Below, piece after piece: positions 8,855 through 16,450 of a DNA stretch of 64,000 nucleotides; position 1 is the stretch's first letter; each line of letters starts with the position of its first letter. The notes below the pieces were generated by a model, which saw only the letters and a program-made list of their open reading frames with translations, did not search any database and was not told where the DNA came from. This stretch comes from JAFGSG01 sp964626055 (GTDB lineage: Bacteria > Spirochaetota > UBA4802 > JAFGDQ01), in NCBI GenBank assembly GCA_964626055.1, contig CAZVDF010000007.1, positions 1-64,000 on the forward strand, read 5' to 3'. The position numbers were made by a program, and so were the translations under genes.

Positions 8855-9502
8855 ATGAAGCTTTATCCGATCTTCCTTAATATTGAACATAAACTTGCGG
8901 TAATAGCGGGCGGCGGGGACGTTGCATACAGAAAACTGAATGACCTGCTGGACTGCGGGGCAAAAGTAAAAATCATCGCGCCCGATATCCATGATAAAAT
9001 AAAAAGACTGCGGAAAGAAAATCCCGGTTTAATAGAGATCATACAAAGAAAATTTAAAAGCAGCGATATTATTGGTGCATATATTATATTCGCTGCGACA
9101 GACGATCCCGCATTAAACAAAAAAATATTTCAGATTGCAGTAGAAAAAAATTTACCGGTTAACTCCGTTGATGATCCGGAGAACTGTTCATTCATAGTGC
9201 CGTCAATAGCCAGAAGAGGCGACCTCACAATTGCGGTTTCGACAAGCGGCGCTTCGCCCGCAATGGCCGCAAAGATCAGGAGAACGCTCGAAAAAAATTT
9301 GCCGGCAAATATTGAAGACATTTTATTAGCGCTTCAGGAAACGCGAAAAATTCTGAAAGGAATACCGAAACTCACTCAGCCGGAAAGAGCCGCAATTTTA
9401 AAAAAAATAACCGAAGATGAAGATATGCCTGAAAAACTTACCCGACATTTCAATGAAGGCACTATTAAGGATTTTTTAATAAACTACTTCCGATTATATT
9501 AA
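8855..9502 (+). CDS. Precorrin-2 dehydrogenase (siroheme synthase N-terminal type)
   Basis: A 215-residue NAD-dependent enzyme related to the CysG N-terminal domain, Met8p and SirC. It oxidises precorrin-2 to sirohydrochlorin and may also insert iron. The Rossmann motif is AVIAGGGDVAYRKLNDLLDCG; later signatures are FAATDDPALNK, VNSVDDPENCSFIVPS and AVSTSGASPAMAAKIR. There is no methyltransferase (CysG C-terminal) domain. The ATG directly abuts the ahbC stop, so it belongs to the heme operon and would supply the sirohydrochlorin or siroheme that AhbAB decarboxylates. Confidence 0.88.
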   Translation: MKLYPIFLNIEHKLAVIAGGGDVAYRKLNDLLDCGAKVKIIAPDIHDKIKRLRKENPGLIEIIQRKFKSSDIIGAYIIFAATDDPALNKKIFQIAVEKNLPVNSVDDPENCSFIVPSIARRGDLTIAVSTSGASPAMAAKIRRTLEKNLPANIEDILLALQETRKILKGIPKLTQPERAAILKKITEDEDMPEKLTRHFNEGTIKDFLINYFRLY

Positions 9503-9521
9503 TAACCTGGAAAAACGAAGT

Positions 9522-9908
9522 TTACCAGATTGTCTTTCGATAAAACTGGCTTATCTTTGAATCTTTACTGAGTATAGAAAGGTTATTGATTTTAGCCGTA
9601 GCAACTATCACGCGATCTGCAGGATCGCGGTTTACCCAGTCAAGCATCAGGCTCTCCACCCAGATCTTTTCATCAACAGGGATAATATTTAATAAATTCA
9701 TCATTTTTAATTTTTCAAGATAGTCAGATACGGGCATCCCAATATCCAGTTTTTTATTCATTATTTTGATCCCGATCTCCCAAATTGAAATTGAACTGAT
9801 ATAACCGCTATTCTTTTCAATCTCCGAACATGCCGCTCTTGCTTTCTTTGAAAGTTCGGACGGAGACAATGTCCACCAGATAAGTGCATGTGTGTCCAGT
9901 AATATCAT
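9522..9908 (-). CDS. PIN-domain toxin (VapC-like)
   Basis: A 128-residue PIN-domain ribonuclease of the VapC type. Acidic metal-binding residues are visible at Asp5 (MILLDTHALIW), the glutamate of SISIWEIGIK, Asp in NRDPADRVIVATA and the C-terminal LSKDSKISQF. Such toxins cleave tRNA or other RNA when freed from their antitoxin. The ATG begins immediately after the antitoxin stop codon (9909-9911), giving the normal coupled antitoxin-toxin order. The DTHALIWW start is typical of the group paired with Phd/YefM antitoxins. Confidence 0.88.
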   Translation of the reverse strand: MILLDTHALIWWTLSPSELSKKARAACSEIEKNSGYISSISIWEIGIKIMNKKLDIGMPVSDYLEKLKMMNLLNIIPVDEKIWVESLMLDWVNRDPADRVIVATAKINNLSILSKDSKISQFYRKTIW

Positions 9909-10139
9909 TTACTTTTCTTCCCACTCATCTGAAGTATCAGCCATTATATTTTCATAAAATTTAACTTTATCCCGATATTTGACGAAAACTTCATCGGGAG
10001 TTTTCTTTGTTTTAAGCGTACTTACCCTGAGAACAGGCTTCCTGTTATCAGTAACTATTATGTCTTCCCCGCTTTTCTCAATTTTCCGGAAGTATTCCAG
10101 CATCTTGGATTTCAATTCGGATTTCGATATTGTAATCAT
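9909..10139 (-). CDS. Phd/YefM-type antitoxin
   Basis: A 76-residue antitoxin: MITISKSELKSKMLEYFRKI is the DNA-binding N-terminal fold, followed by ITDNRKP-like VTDNRKPVLRVSTL, and a charged C-terminal tail (VKFYENIMADTSDEWEEK) that would wrap the toxin. I place the start at the ATG at 10139, because GGAG lies seven bases upstream; a TTG twelve bases earlier overlaps that ribosome binding site and is less likely. It would repress its own promoter, which is clearly visible just upstream with an exact 14-bp palindrome. Confidence 0.85.
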   Translation of the reverse strand: MITISKSELKSKMLEYFRKIEKSGEDIIVTDNRKPVLRVSTLKTKKTPDEVFVKYRDKVKFYENIMADTSDEWEEK

Positions 10140-10150
10140 AATAAACTCCA

Positions 10151-10164
10151 ATGACCATGGTCAT
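10151..10164. promoter_or_regulatory. Candidate antitoxin operator palindrome
   Basis: ATGACCATGGTCAT is a perfect 14-bp palindrome between the -10 box and the antitoxin ribosome binding site. Phd-type antitoxins bind palindromes in this position to repress their operon, so it is a likely autoregulatory operator. Confidence 0.55.
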
Positions 10165-10168
10165 AACT

Positions 10169-10197
10169 ATAGTAGTAATTTATTATCAAATTGTCAA
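10169..10197 (-). promoter_or_regulatory. Sigma-70-type promoter of toxin-antitoxin operon
   Basis: On the minus strand, TTGACA (10192-10197) and TACTAT (10169-10174) are separated by exactly 17 bases, and the antitoxin ATG is 30 bases downstream of the -10 box. This is one of the best promoter matches in the window. Confidence 0.65.
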
Positions 10198-10208
10198 TAA
10201 TATTACTT

Positions 10209-10367
10209 ACTCAAGTTGACTGACTTTTATTATAATATTGCTAATAGTGCGTCCCAAAACCTATATGAAGCAAAAGGCAATCAACGCACTCTTAATACTA
10301 TCGATAGAATGTTCAGATTATGATCAATTTATCGCAAATATTTATAACAAAGTCAATCGAGGTGAGT
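10209..10367. mobile_element. Decayed family B miniature element
   Basis: Outer terminal repeats are ACTCAAGTTGACTGACTTTT (10209-10228) and its imperfect inverted partner ending GGTGAGT (about 10348-10367). One hairpin arm remains near 10303-10330 (ATCGATAGAATGTTCAGATT), but the core and second arm are lost. A separate small stem, GTGCGT...ACGCAC, occupies the left half. It is an internally deleted copy of the element at 23701-23894. Confidence 0.6.
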
Positions 10368-10482
10368 TCTTGCTATTTCCTGTTATGTTTCCTTCTTGCG
10401 ACAATCCTTTCCTGTGACCTCTCTTTTTTTATTGCATTTTAAATAATGATAGCTAGAAATAGTACGGTAAAATGTAAAAACC

Positions 10483-10502
10483 CATCGGCTTAAAATCCGA
10501 TG
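10483..10502 (+). other. Leader hairpin before GlgD-like gene
   Basis: CATCGG-N8-CCGATG forms a short stem 26 bases before the start codon at 10529. There is no T-run, so it is not a terminator. It might affect translation; this is weak evidence. Confidence 0.3.
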
Positions 10503-10528
10503 AAAGTGACTTTAAAAACTGGAATCCA

Positions 10529-11740
10529 ATGGAAAACGCAACAATAATCTCTTACTCCCGTTCGCGGAACGATTCCCTGCTTTCGCTGACCGAATCAAGG
10601 TCGCGCTATATGCTTCCGTTCGGCGGCTGTTTCAGGATTGTGGACTTTACTATCCGCAATGCCCTTTATTCCTGCGCGAAGAAAGCGATTATTTTCAGCG
10701 ACTTCCAGGACGGGCTGGAAGAATATGTCTCCAGATACGGCAGCGGCGGCAATATAAACCGGACGGATTTAAAAGTCGTAATAAAAGAATTTTCCGATAT
10801 AAAATTCTGCCAGCGTATTATTTCAGAGAGCGACACGGCATTATACGTGATATATAACGGAGATAATCCCTCGATAATTGATTTTTCAAAAATTATAAGA
10901 GAGTTTAAAAATAATAAAAGCAAGGCCTCCTTATATAAATTAAAGATTTCCGGCACAGCAAGCATGGCCCACACAATACTCGTAAGCACTAAAAAATCTT
11001 TAATGGATATTATCAAAAAGGCCATCAAAAGCAGGCATACTTCTCCGAATATTTTTGAAATGATAATCAACATCATGATTAATAAGGGAATTAAAAACAA
11101 AAGTACAGACGCTTATTACTGGCCTATGAAGAGCGTTCCGGATTATTATTATTTGAACATGGAAATATTGAGAAACCAGGCTATTTCTTCCCTGATATTT
11201 TTCAAATCGCCCGTAAAAAGTTTTATAACTGAGAAAGGCCAGGCTATTCTCGGGGAAAATGCGAAAGTGGCGGATAGCATTGTTTCGGATAACTGTAAAA
11301 TATTCGGGACAGTGATGAATTCCATATTGTTCCCGGGCGTAGAGATCGGAGAAAATACGATCGTTAAGGACTCGATCATACTCCCGAATAATATAATCGG
11401 CCCGGACAGTCATATTACAAAAACGATCATCGATGAAAGGACGGACAGAAAAATATTAACAGCCAATATTAACGGTAAAGAAAATACTGAAAGCGATACT
11501 ATTAAAAATATCATGCCCTACCTGAATATAGGGAGCAGGTGCAGCGTAGGGACAAACGACGGGCAGATCAAGAACAGCGAGTTTCCTTCCCTGAACGGAA
11601 GCATCAGCCTTATCGGAAAAAACTGCAGGATACCGGAAGGAGCAAGAATAGGAGGTGCATGCTATGTCGCATCGGGTAAAGGGGAAAGCTATTTTCAGAA
11701 AAACAGACACCTTTATAACGGTTTATCCGTCCTTAACTGA
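10529..11740 (+). CDS. GlgD-like nucleotidyltransferase-family protein
   Basis: A 403-residue relative of ADP-glucose pyrophosphorylase (GlgC/GlgD). The N-terminal half is a nucleotidyltransferase fold with the conserved PFGGCFRIVDFTIRNAL segment, and the C-terminal half has left-handed beta-helix hexapeptide repeats (AVLGENAKVADSIVSDNCKI-type, GVEIGENTIVKDSIILPNN). The glycine-rich catalytic loop, GGxGxRLxPLTxxRAKP in active enzymes, is replaced by SYSRSRNDSLLSLTESRS, so the catalytic arginine and lysine appear absent. By analogy with GlgD it may be a regulatory subunit in glycogen synthesis, but no glgC is nearby. Its 3' end overlaps the convergent CorC-like gene by 18 bases. Confidence 0.75.
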   Translation: MENATIISYSRSRNDSLLSLTESRSRYMLPFGGCFRIVDFTIRNALYSCAKKAIIFSDFQDGLEEYVSRYGSGGNINRTDLKVVIKEFSDIKFCQRIISESDTALYVIYNGDNPSIIDFSKIIREFKNNKSKASLYKLKISGTASMAHTILVSTKKSLMDIIKKAIKSRHTSPNIFEMIINIMINKGIKNKSTDAYYWPMKSVPDYYYLNMEILRNQAISSLIFFKSPVKSFITEKGQAILGENAKVADSIVSDNCKIFGTVMNSILFPGVEIGENTIVKDSIILPNNIIGPDSHITKTIIDERTDRKILTANINGKENTESDTIKNIMPYLNIGSRCSVGTNDGQIKNSEFPSLNGSISLIGKNCRIPEGARIGGACYVASGKGESYFQKNRHLYNGLSVLN

Positions 11741-13033
11741 TACTATCGCCTCAAGGATATGATTTCTGCGGACTTTTCTTATAAGTATATTGATTTTATT
11801 AATGGTTAATGAATCGCCTCCGGTAGGTTTTTTATTTAAATTACCGGTTATCCAGTCGCTGAATGATATTTTCGCCAGATCCGGCGGCAACAGATCGATA
11901 CGGTTCATTCTTTCAAACAGTACAGAAAGCGGGACACCGCCGCCGACAACATACTGACGGCCGAAACTATTAATATACTTCGGCAGCCTGTCGAATTCAT
12001 CCTGGATTTCGCCTACGACTTCTTCAATGATATCTTCCAGGGTTATCATCCCGAGGATAACGCTTGCATCGTTGCGGACTATAGCCTGGTGGATATGACC
12101 TTTCATCATAATCGACAATGCCTCTCCGATATCCATTTCAGGCGGCAGGAACAGCGCCGGGCGCAATATTTCCCTAATAGAAGGATTCCCCGGATGAGTC
12201 TTAGCGAGAAAAAGCAATTCCTTTATATTCACATATCCGATAATTCTTTGCGGATCCGAGCGGACTTCAGTTACCGGGAATCTGGTAAAGCCTTCGAGAT
12301 GAACCGTAACAAAATGCTCGGTTATATCTCCGTCGGCGAAAAGAGTCACGATATCCTGCGCCGGAACAACGATGTCCCCGACCTTTATCCTGGAAAGATT
12401 GCTTGCGCCGATAATAATTTTTTCCTGATCCTGATCGATCACGCTGCTTGTTCTGAGAGCGCTGGCCTGCGCGCGCAATTCGACGATGCCCAGATCTACC
12501 TGGGAAATTTTCTTCGGCATTCCGCGTTCAAAAATACGGACAAGAATATTGGTAACCAGTTCCAGAAAGTGTACCAGGGGATATACTATAAACGCAAAAG
12601 CTTTCATTGCCGGGCTAAGAAGCAGGCAGACTTTTTCGTTGTTTTTCAGGGCGATCGTCTTCGGAACAAGCTCTCCAATTACAATGGTTATTGCGGAAAG
12701 AGGAAGTACAATGGCGGCGATTGCTATTACTCTTGCCACCGGCCTCGAAAATGCAAAAGTCGACCGTATGAAATCGGCAATTGTCTGTTCGGCTTCAGCG
12801 CCTCCGGTTGCGGCCGCAATTGCGCCGACAATAGTTACTCCTATCTGCACAACGGCGAGGCTTGCGCCCATGCGCATCTTCATTACGAGAGCCGACATGG
12901 CGCCCTTTCTTTTTTGCTCCGCAAAAAGTTTTATCCTTCCGAGATTGACCGTGGTCAGAGCCAGTTCGTATCCGGCAAAGACGCTGTTAAGTAAAATCAT
13001 CGCAAGAATAATTATTATTTGTGTAATGCCCAT
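11723..13033 (-). CDS. CNNM/CorC (hemolysin-like) membrane transporter
   Basis: A 436-residue protein with an N-terminal CNNM (DUF21) domain of three to four membrane helices (residues 1-190, including SVFAGYELALTTVNLGR and GELVPKTIALKN), a CBS-domain pair (about 205-335) and a CorC_HlyC C-terminal domain (about 350-430). The family moves or regulates Mg2+ or Co2+ across the cytoplasmic membrane; the old hemolysin label is not informative. The gene is seven bases downstream of trpGD on the same strand, so it may be co-transcribed with the tryptophan genes, and it converges on the GlgD-like gene. Confidence 0.9.
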   Translation of the reverse strand: MGITQIIIILAMILLNSVFAGYELALTTVNLGRIKLFAEQKRKGAMSALVMKMRMGASLAVVQIGVTIVGAIAAATGGAEAEQTIADFIRSTFAFSRPVARVIAIAAIVLPLSAITIVIGELVPKTIALKNNEKVCLLLSPAMKAFAFIVYPLVHFLELVTNILVRIFERGMPKKISQVDLGIVELRAQASALRTSSVIDQDQEKIIIGASNLSRIKVGDIVVPAQDIVTLFADGDITEHFVTVHLEGFTRFPVTEVRSDPQRIIGYVNIKELLFLAKTHPGNPSIREILRPALFLPPEMDIGEALSIMMKGHIHQAIVRNDASVILGMITLEDIIEEVVGEIQDEFDRLPKYINSFGRQYVVGGGVPLSVLFERMNRIDLLPPDLAKISFSDWITGNLNKKPTGGDSLTINKINILIRKVRRNHILEAIVSVKDG

Positions 13034-13040
13034 TATCCGC

Positions 13041-14639
13041 CTAAATGCTGTTCGTAAACTCTATAAGATTCTCAAGAGTACCAAGCGCCCTGCCGGTATC
13101 AATCGATTCCTCGGCAAGGCTAACGCTTTCTTTTATGCCTGCGCCGCTGCATGCCGCGATCGCGAATCCCGCATTCAGACAGACAATATCTCTCTGTGGG
13201 CCTTTAACTCCGCTGAAAATGCTTCTGATTATATTGGCATTATCGAGGGCGCTTCCGCCGGTTACTGCATCTTTCTTGCCGATCCTGTATCCGACTTCTT
13301 TCGGACTGAATCTTTTCAATTTTACATCTTTCCCATTAATATGCGCGACCAGCGTCGAGGCGGAAATGGAAATTTCGTCTAGGCCGTCCTGCGATGATAC
13401 GACAAAACCTCTTTTTACTCCCAGATATTTCAATACGTTCGCCAGCTTCTCGACAAGTCCTTCTTCGTAAACGCCCATGATCTGAAATGCCGCGCCTGCC
13501 GGATTTGTAAGAGGTCCGAGTATATTGAATACCGTGCGCACTCCTATCTCTCTTCTTGGCCCGATCGCATATTTCATGGCAGGATGCAGCTTTGGCGCGA
13601 ACAGGAATCCGAGTCCCACCTCGTCTATGCATCTCGCCACGTCTTCCGGCGACAGATCGATCTTCACATTGAGAGCTTCAAGCACGTCCGCGCTGCCCGC
13701 TTTGCTCGACACGCTGCGGTTGCCGTGCTTCGCTACTTTCACCCCTGCGCCGGCTGCCGTGAACGCAGCGGCGGTCGAAATATTGAAGCTGCCGGATCCG
13801 TCCCCGCCGGTGCCGCATGTATCCACAAGGTCCCTGGCGCCAGGCATTATCTTTACGGATTTATCGCGCATTACCTTTGCGAATGCGGCTATTTCCTCAA
13901 CAGTCTCACCCTTCAAGCGGAGCGCCGTAATGAATGAAGCGATCTGGGCATCGGTAGCGCCGCCCTCCATAATTTCATCCATTACTCTTACTGCAGCCTC
14001 CCCGTTAAGGTCTTTTTTATCTATCACCGATTTAATGGCATCTTTAATAAGAATGCCGTCCGCTTTTCCCATATATTTAAACTCCAGAAAATTCTGCAAT
14101 ATTTTTTTTCCTTCCCTTGTAAGTATGGACTCGGGATGTACCTGTATTCCTTCGGTCAAGTCGTATTTATGTCTCACCCCCATTATCCCGCCGTCTTCGC
14201 TCTTTGCCGAAATCTCCAGCACCTCCGGAAAAGCCTTTTCTTCGATAACGAGCGAATGATACCTTGTAGCTTCAAATCCGTCGGGTATATTCAGAAAAAT
14301 ACCTTTATTGTCGTGATATATTTTGCTTGTCTTACCGTGCATAAGTTTCGCGGCATTCACTATCTTCCCTCCGAACACGTACCCGATGGCCTGATGCCCG
14401 AGACATACTCCGAGGATCGGTATCCTGCCCGAAAACTCCTTTATGACATCGACGCTAATCCCGGCGTTCTCCGGCCTGCCGGGCCCGGGAGAGATCACAA
14501 TATGCGACGGATTCATTTTTCTGATTTCATCAATTGAGATCGCGTCGTTCCTGTAAACTTCTACTTTCTGGTTCAATTCAAGAAGATATTGTTTTAAATT
14601 AAACGTAAATGAATCGTAATTATCGATCAGTAAAATCAT
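13041..14639 (-). CDS. trpGD: Anthranilate synthase glutaminase / phosphoribosyltransferase fusion TrpGD
   Basis: A 532-residue fusion. Residues 1-190 are the class I glutamine amidotransferase TrpG, with DNYDSFTFNL, the nucleophile in GVCLGHQAIG and the His-Glu pair in QVHPESILT. Residues about 200-530 are TrpD, with DTCGTGGDGSGSFNIST, KHGNRSVSSKAGSAD and GPLTNPA. Together with TrpE it makes anthranilate from chorismate and glutamine and transfers phosphoribose to it. The same fusion is known from E. coli and others. The ATG is one base beyond the trpE stop, so the two are coupled. No other trp genes are in the window. Confidence 0.95.
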   Translation of the reverse strand: MILLIDNYDSFTFNLKQYLLELNQKVEVYRNDAISIDEIRKMNPSHIVISPGPGRPENAGISVDVIKEFSGRIPILGVCLGHQAIGYVFGGKIVNAAKLMHGKTSKIYHDNKGIFLNIPDGFEATRYHSLVIEEKAFPEVLEISAKSEDGGIMGVRHKYDLTEGIQVHPESILTREGKKILQNFLEFKYMGKADGILIKDAIKSVIDKKDLNGEAAVRVMDEIMEGGATDAQIASFITALRLKGETVEEIAAFAKVMRDKSVKIMPGARDLVDTCGTGGDGSGSFNISTAAAFTAAGAGVKVAKHGNRSVSSKAGSADVLEALNVKIDLSPEDVARCIDEVGLGFLFAPKLHPAMKYAIGPRREIGVRTVFNILGPLTNPAGAAFQIMGVYEEGLVEKLANVLKYLGVKRGFVVSSQDGLDEISISASTLVAHINGKDVKLKRFSPKEVGYRIGKKDAVTGGSALDNANIIRSIFSGVKGPQRDIVCLNAGFAIAACSGAGIKESVSLAEESIDTGRALGTLENLIEFTNSI

Positions 14640-14640
14640 T

Positions 14641-16122
14641 TTAATTCTCCGCCTGTTCCATTGCCTTGGAAAGCGCTTTCATTTTCTGCATTGTTTCGTA
14701 ATACTCGCGCTCAGGATTCGAGTCTGCGACAATGCCAGCCCCTCCCTGAAGGTAGGCCACGTTATTCTTAATAATTACTGTGCGTATGGTTATGCAGCTA
14801 TCGAGCTCCTGCCCGCAGGTAAGATACCCGACCATTCCTCCGTAAATGCCGCGTCTTTCGGGTTCTAGCTCGCTTATAATTTCCATAGCTCTTATCTTCG
14901 GCGCGCCGGATAATGTCCCTGCCGGGAAGACCGCTCTGATCAGATCGAATACGTCATGTTCGGGAGACATTCTTCCCACGACATTAGACACAATATGCAT
15001 TACATGCGAATAATACTCTATCACCTTAAGCTGATCTACCCTGACCGTGCCTCCCATGCATACCCTGCCAACATCGTTTCTCCCGAGATCGACCAGCATT
15101 ATATGTTCGGCCAGCTCCTTCTCGTCCGTCAGAAGCTCTTCCTTGAGCTGAATATCCTCCTCGGGCGATTTGCCGCGCGGCCTTGTGCCCGCGATCGGCC
15201 GCACAGTCACCTGCCCTGCCTTAAGCTGTACAAGCACTTCAGGTGAAGAACCGATCACTTCCACATCGTTGCATTTAAGATAAAACATATACGGCGAAGG
15301 GTTCACCACGCGAAGGCTTCTGTAAAGGTTGAATCCGTCGCCGCTTACGGGGACATTAAGCCTCTGGGAAAGCACCATCTGGAATATATCACCGTCATAG
15401 ATGTATTTCTTGGCTTTTTCAACGGCTTCTTCGAATCTCTTTTTTGAAAAATTAGATTTAAAAACAGGTCTGCCGTTTTTTGTATAAATCCTGAACGGCT
15501 GAAGCGGCTTACCGGGAGCTTCAATTTCAGCCAGCATCATTTTTATCCCTGCGGTAGCATCCGCGTATACTGTAGCCGGGTCATCCTCTTCTCCGATCAG
15601 CGGCGAATAGACCACGTAAAGCTTATGCAGCAGGTGATCGTAAATGATGATTTTATCGGCTATTATAAGCTCGAAATCGGGGACATCCAGATCATCCTTT
15701 TCCGGAAGCGGAATCTTTTCAAAGTATCTGACCGAATCGTATCCAAGATATCCTATTAATCCGTTCGTGAACGGAGGCAGCTGCGGATGCCTGTACGGGA
15801 TTATCTTCCTGAAATATTCACGGACGTATTCAAGTGGATTATCATAATTGCCGCAGTCCTTTACTTTTTTACCGTCAATTAACGACACATTGCCGTTCTT
15901 GCATACGATTGCTTTTTCGGATGTGCCCATAAACGAGTAGCGGCCGAAGAATTCCCCGCTTACCGCGCTTTCAAGAAGGAACCGGTATCGCTCTTTTTTT
16001 AAACGCATGAACAGCGAAACGGTCGTGTATAAATCGGCGCGCATCTCCGCGTACACTGGAATCAGATTGTACTCGTTTGCTAATTGAATGAATTCACTTT
16101 TCCCGGAATTGATCTCTGGCAA
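14641..16122 (-). CDS. trpE: Anthranilate synthase component I TrpE
   Basis: A 493-residue chorismate-binding enzyme that converts chorismate to anthranilate using ammonia from TrpG. The N-terminal domain carries the tryptophan-feedback region (LLESAVSGEFFGRYSFMG, where LLES is the typical Trp-sensing motif), and the C-terminal part has the conserved GDIFQMVLSQR, PSPYMFYL, RPIAGTRPRG, DLGRNDVGR and GTLSGAPKIRAMEI segments. The start is TTG at 16122, supported by AAAGGAG six to seven bases upstream. It heads the trpE-trpGD unit. Confidence 0.95.
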   Translation of the reverse strand: MPEINSGKSEFIQLANEYNLIPVYAEMRADLYTTVSLFMRLKKERYRFLLESAVSGEFFGRYSFMGTSEKAIVCKNGNVSLIDGKKVKDCGNYDNPLEYVREYFRKIIPYRHPQLPPFTNGLIGYLGYDSVRYFEKIPLPEKDDLDVPDFELIIADKIIIYDHLLHKLYVVYSPLIGEEDDPATVYADATAGIKMMLAEIEAPGKPLQPFRIYTKNGRPVFKSNFSKKRFEEAVEKAKKYIYDGDIFQMVLSQRLNVPVSGDGFNLYRSLRVVNPSPYMFYLKCNDVEVIGSSPEVLVQLKAGQVTVRPIAGTRPRGKSPEEDIQLKEELLTDEKELAEHIMLVDLGRNDVGRVCMGGTVRVDQLKVIEYYSHVMHIVSNVVGRMSPEHDVFDLIRAVFPAGTLSGAPKIRAMEIISELEPERRGIYGGMVGYLTCGQELDSCITIRTVIIKNNVAYLQGGAGIVADSNPEREYYETMQKMKALSKAMEQAEN

Positions 16123-16182
16123 AATAAAGCTCCTTTATAGTTCTTTGAATAATAATACAATTGCCGATTATTGAATTTTATC

Positions 16183-16270
16183 ATCACAGGGAAATCCGCC
16201 CGTGATCCGACGGCAGAATGAGTTATTCGAACAAGTGTTTCTATAAATAGGAATGTGCTTTTTTATTCAA
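16183..16270 (-). promoter_or_regulatory. Candidate trpE promoter and leader dyad
   Basis: On the minus strand TTGAAT (16265-16270) and TTATAG (16241-16246) are 18 bases apart. About 35 bases downstream is the dyad ATCACGGG...CCCTGTGAT (16183-16206), 60 bases before the trpE start. It could be an operator or a leader hairpin. No Trp-codon-rich leader peptide or T-box signature was found. The rest of the 328-base gap 16123-16450 shows nothing else. Confidence 0.3.
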
Positions 16271-16450
16271 CACTTTTTTTTAAAAATAAATAAAAATGAA
16301 ATTAACAATAATTCCGGATCCTTTGATCAGATTTAATTAAACTGCGAAAAACGAAGAAAATCAGAGGTTGAACAACAATCGATTGAATTACTGAATATGC
16401 AGAAAAAATACCAGGATATAGCTATGGACCATACTAAAACACAAGGAACC

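Noticed and set aside
12089..12994. Long antisense frame within the CorC-like gene
   Set aside because: No motif, cysteine- and histidine-rich random composition; the other strand has full CNNM, CBS and CorC domains.
16123..16450. Tryptophan attenuator or T-box before trpE
   Set aside because: Only one dyad is present; there is no leader peptide with Trp codons, no specifier loop or T-box sequence, and no terminator T-run.
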